A stretch of 7,606 nt of DNA, from NCBI GenBank assembly GCA_003168295.1, contig PMST01000104.1, positions 23,299-30,904 of the forward strand. Reading direction: 5' to 3'. Under the pieces are notes generated by a model, which saw only the letters and a list, made by a program, of their open reading frames with translations, was not told where the DNA came from and did no database searches. Of the stretch, positions 6,601-7,606 are shown in pieces. A program made the translations under genes and the position numbers. Positions within the stretch are counted from its first letter, which is position 1, and every line of letters begins with the position of its first letter. This stretch comes from Actinomycetota bacterium. Lineage in GTDB: Bacteria; Actinomycetota; Actinomycetes; Streptosporangiales; Streptosporangiaceae.

Positions 6601-7205
6601 GTGGCGACGTGGCCGAGACGACGGCCCGGGTCCGGGAACGGCTGGGCTTGCCCGCAGGCAAGCGGGTCATCCTGTACGCGCCGACCTGGCGCGACAACCA
6701 GGTCTACGCGAACGGCCGCAGGTACCGGTTTGACATGCGGCTCGACCTGGAACGGGCCTGGCGGGAGCTCGGCCAGGATCACGTGTTCCTCATCCGCGGC
6801 CATCATCACATGGCAGACGACGTGCCCGCGGGGATGCGGGACGGGTTCGCGCTCAACGTCACCGCCTACCCCGACATCACCGAGCTGTACCTGGTGGCCG
6901 ATGTTCTGGTCACGGACTACTCCTCGGCGATGTTCGACTTCGCGGTCACCGGCAGGCCGATGGTGTTCTTCACCTACGACCTGGCCGAATACCGGGACAA
7001 CCTGCGCGGCTTCTACCTCGACTTCGAAGCCGAAGCTCCCGGGCCCCTGCTGGCCACCTCGGCCGAGGTGATCGCGGCCCTGAAGGACATCGATGCCGTC
7101 GCCGCGTCGTACCGCGACACCTACCAGCGCTTCGCGGCCATGTTCTGCTCCCTGGACGACGGCAAGGCCGCCGCCCGCGTCTGCGACCGCCTCTTCACCC
7201 CCTGA
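3627..7205 (+). CDS. Bifunctional family 2 glycosyltransferase / CDP-glycerol glycerophosphotransferase (TagF-like)
   Basis: This 1192-residue protein joins two enzymes of teichoic-acid-type polymer synthesis. Residues 1-230 are a GT-A family 2 glycosyltransferase: ISVVVAFFNNEDDL near the start, VDDGSTD (39-45), GGARNRGI, the DXD-type VDGDD (91-95) that binds metal and nucleotide sugar, and WED (183-185). Residues about 830-1190 are a Glyphos_transf domain, which transfers glycerol phosphate from CDP-glycerol: ILFISWKGKQ (834-843), QTWHGTLLKKIG (919-930) with H922, ILYAPTWRD (1015-1023), IRGHHH (1056-1061) and TDYSS (1096-1100). H922 and one of H1059-1061 match the histidines known to be essential in TagF enzymes. 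The beta-rich middle (about 365-790) has related blocks at W381 and W681 and an Asp/Pro-rich linker near 529-545. No membrane segment is seen, so it should act at the cytoplasmic face of the membrane. Its ATG overlaps the synthetase stop, so the two are translated together. Similar fusions are common in actinomycetes; the sugar donor is unknown. Confidence 0.93.
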   Translation: MTGPRISVVVAFFNNEDDLADCLDSIAAQSITDLEVIMVDDGSTDGGAEIARAKAAADRRFTLVQPPEHGGPGGARNRGIEVARGEFLAFVDGDDMIPANAYELLLNTLESSGSDFASGAVLRIGPKGINPSALHSLAIKGRQTRTHITKTPRLLYDVSVWNKLFRHRFWDSHQLAFPEHVVWEDIRLMTKAHVLATAVDVIPDIVYYWRERAQGRLSITQSRTSIVNLRDRMTALDDIDEFIARHSTARLLRAHQRKALKNDLWLYVQDLHKVTDTYRAEFTVLVNGYLDGVGRRVLRSLPATHKLAYYLVRIQAMSQLAELAAWMMDQPVRQVPMIRRRGRLLADLPFRKESPVPVPARVFRPHWRDLDPYMQVDDIGWADGALVVTGRANVPSVDIAKRRNTSKIVILRPPGRRLPVLVPARSFLHPEATALSEQERYNYDWSGFRFAISPRRFRSPGAWQCYMLVRGHGVWRPARVHTPVPGPAERPEPRQLGPDLRFGARWAGLGLNVACWRLGAFAAGHAWVDGDPADPTDRADSGDPGALQSRAVEIGVEVPGAHDQSRPAELVLVRNRGAATRSFPAAAAGGGRYRARVPLSDLAGAGDVADRVGRVIGDDGMAWDVYLKVTGQPRVRVAWPDGMRESRHLFGRREAVVERSRYGDLVMAERTPRPVIDEHEWQPDGRLVLRGSFLGAAGAYETVLRRIGSSDSHVIGFRREGERFSVEADLDAMPFFGSAVPLRDGEWNLYVRPVGSGPEALAELKYDHDRLGDVSGQRVPAGRKWYRLIVTGHDDPMLTAEPRLRRVEQGNFAQRALRRGFYPAMLRTPIRDQILFISWKGKQCGDNPLGIAEELRRRGDDREQLWTVTDWSVPVPDGGTGVLRGTQEYYEALARSKYLVSNDDMQAPFRKRGGQVYLQTWHGTLLKKIGFDIANPQFISGTAYFDHLAKDVAQWDLLLSPNPFSTPLMRRAFSYDGEICEYGYPRNDLLRRGDVAETTARVRERLGLPAGKRVILYAPTWRDNQVYANGRRYRFDMRLDLERAWRELGQDHVFLIRGHHHMADDVPAGMRDGFALNVTAYPDITELYLVADVLVTDYSSAMFDFAVTGRPMVFFTYDLAEYRDNLRGFYLDFEAEAPGPLLATSAEVIAALKDIDAVAASYRDTYQRFAAMFCSLDDGKAAARVCDRLFTP

Positions 7206-7235
7206 CCCGAATTTATGTCCGATTTGCCGAGTTTA

Positions 7236-7297
7236 CCGGGGAGTATTTGGGCTTACGGGAGCCTTTTGGGTATCCGGATGCACAAAAAACTCCCCGG
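7236..7297. terminator. Long inverted repeat after the TagF-like gene, probable terminator
   Basis: CCGGGGAGT (7236-7244) and ACTCCCCGG (7289-7297) are perfect inverted 9-base arms, extended by TTT/AAA after one A-A mismatch. Inside lies a smaller hairpin, GGCT (7250-7253) with AGCC (7260-7263), directly followed by TTTT, which alone resembles a weak intrinsic terminator. The element starts 30 bases after the stop of the glycosyltransferase/TagF gene, the right place for the operon end. The surrounding bases are less G/C-rich than the genes. A short non-autonomous mobile element is the alternative, but no flanking target duplication is seen. Confidence 0.5.
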
Positions 7298-7406
7298 AGC
7301 CAAAATCCTCCCCGACACGGCGCACCACCGCGCACTCGGGCATCACGGCACACACAGGTACCCGGCCCCGCCCCGAGAATGACCGCGGGACCATCATGGC
7401 CGATGC

Positions 7407-7435
7407 CTGACACCTGCTCTCGGATAGCCTGAGGT
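7407..7435 (+). promoter_or_regulatory. Weak candidate promoter for the right-edge gene
   Basis: CTGACA (7407-7412) stands 17 bases before TGAGGT (7430-7435). The first box fits the vegetative -35 pattern well; the second fits only four of six positions of the actinomycete -10 pattern TAGRRT. Transcription would start near 7442, leaving a leader of about 37 bases. The rest of 7298-7478 shows no gene or other clear signal. Confidence 0.25.
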
Positions 7436-7478
7436 CCGATATGCCGCCAGGCGCGGGACGGTGCGGGGGAAGGGACCG

Positions 7479-7606
7479 ATGGTGTCGGAGAGGGACTCGA
7501 AGGCTGAGGACCCCACCGCCGTGGACGGTTCTGGCGGCCAAGCTTCCCGGCAGGCGACGTTGCGCACGGCGCCGGCGGCTCAGATCGACGGCAGTCACCT
7601 TATCGA
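7479..7606 (+). CDS. N-terminus of an unrecognised protein (runs off right edge)
   Basis: ATG 7479 follows the purine-rich GGGGGAAGGG (7465-7474) at a normal ribosome-site distance, and the frame stays open to the right edge (42 codons). About 83% of third positions are G or C, as expected for a real gene here. The peptide starts MVSERDSKAEDPTAVDG, is hydrophilic and rich in Ala, Ser, Gly and charged residues, and shows no signal peptide, membrane segment or domain motif. GTG 7482 is a nearby alternative start. It lies beyond the probable terminator and is likely a separate transcription unit. No function can be given. Confidence 0.55.
   Translation, partial: MVSERDSKAEDPTAVDGSGGQASRQATLRTAPAAQIDGSHLI

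Noticed and set aside
4557..6809. 750-codon open frame on the minus strand
   Set aside because: It lies antisense to the TagF-like fusion, is rich in Arg, Pro and Val as expected from reading G/C-rich codons backwards, and shows no domain motifs.
7213..7413. Short ORFs on both strands in the spacer after the TagF-like gene
   Set aside because: They run through the inverted repeat, lack ribosome sites and show no coding bias.

Overview
The window is high-GC DNA with strongly G/C-biased third codon positions and GGAGG-type ribosome binding sites. This fits a filamentous actinomycete (Actinomycetota); the exact genus cannot be read from the sequence. Its core is a cell-envelope glycopolymer locus: an asparagine-synthetase-like amidotransferase overlaps by four bases a 1192-residue fusion of a family 2 glycosyltransferase and a CDP-glycerol glycerophosphotransferase (TagF-like).

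Layout. Positions 1-351 (minus strand) hold the N-terminal 117 residues of a flavin reductase that runs off the left edge. An A/T-rich divergent control region (352-468) separates it from a GntR/FCD-family repressor gene (469-1269, plus). A 273-base spacer follows. It carries a hairpin after the repressor gene, then a 32-codon ORF with a very good ribosome binding site, then mutually exclusive hairpins just before the next gene. The asparagine-synthetase-like gene (1543-3630) and the glycosyltransferase/TagF fusion (3627-7205) form a translationally coupled pair. After them come a long inverted repeat (7236-7297), a weak candidate promoter, and the first 42 codons of an unrecognised plus-strand gene (7479-7606, runs off the right edge).

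How the genes may work together. The fusion protein has the active-site motifs of a sugar transferase and of a poly(glycerol phosphate) polymerase or primase, so it should build a teichoic-acid-like polymer on the inner face of the membrane. The coupled asparagine-synthetase-like enzyme keeps the ATP-binding synthetase half. Its glutaminase half has glycine in place of the catalytic N-terminal cysteine and two further substitutions in the glutamine pocket. It therefore probably makes an amide with free ammonia or another amine rather than from glutamine, perhaps on a wall-polymer component; that last step is inference. The flavin reductase and GntR pair looks like a separate, self-contained regulatory unit.

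The most unusual items are the degenerate glutaminase site, the attenuator-like leader with its 32-codon ORF, and an in-frame repeat tract that forms the last 62 residues of the synthetase and runs up to the overlap with the next gene.
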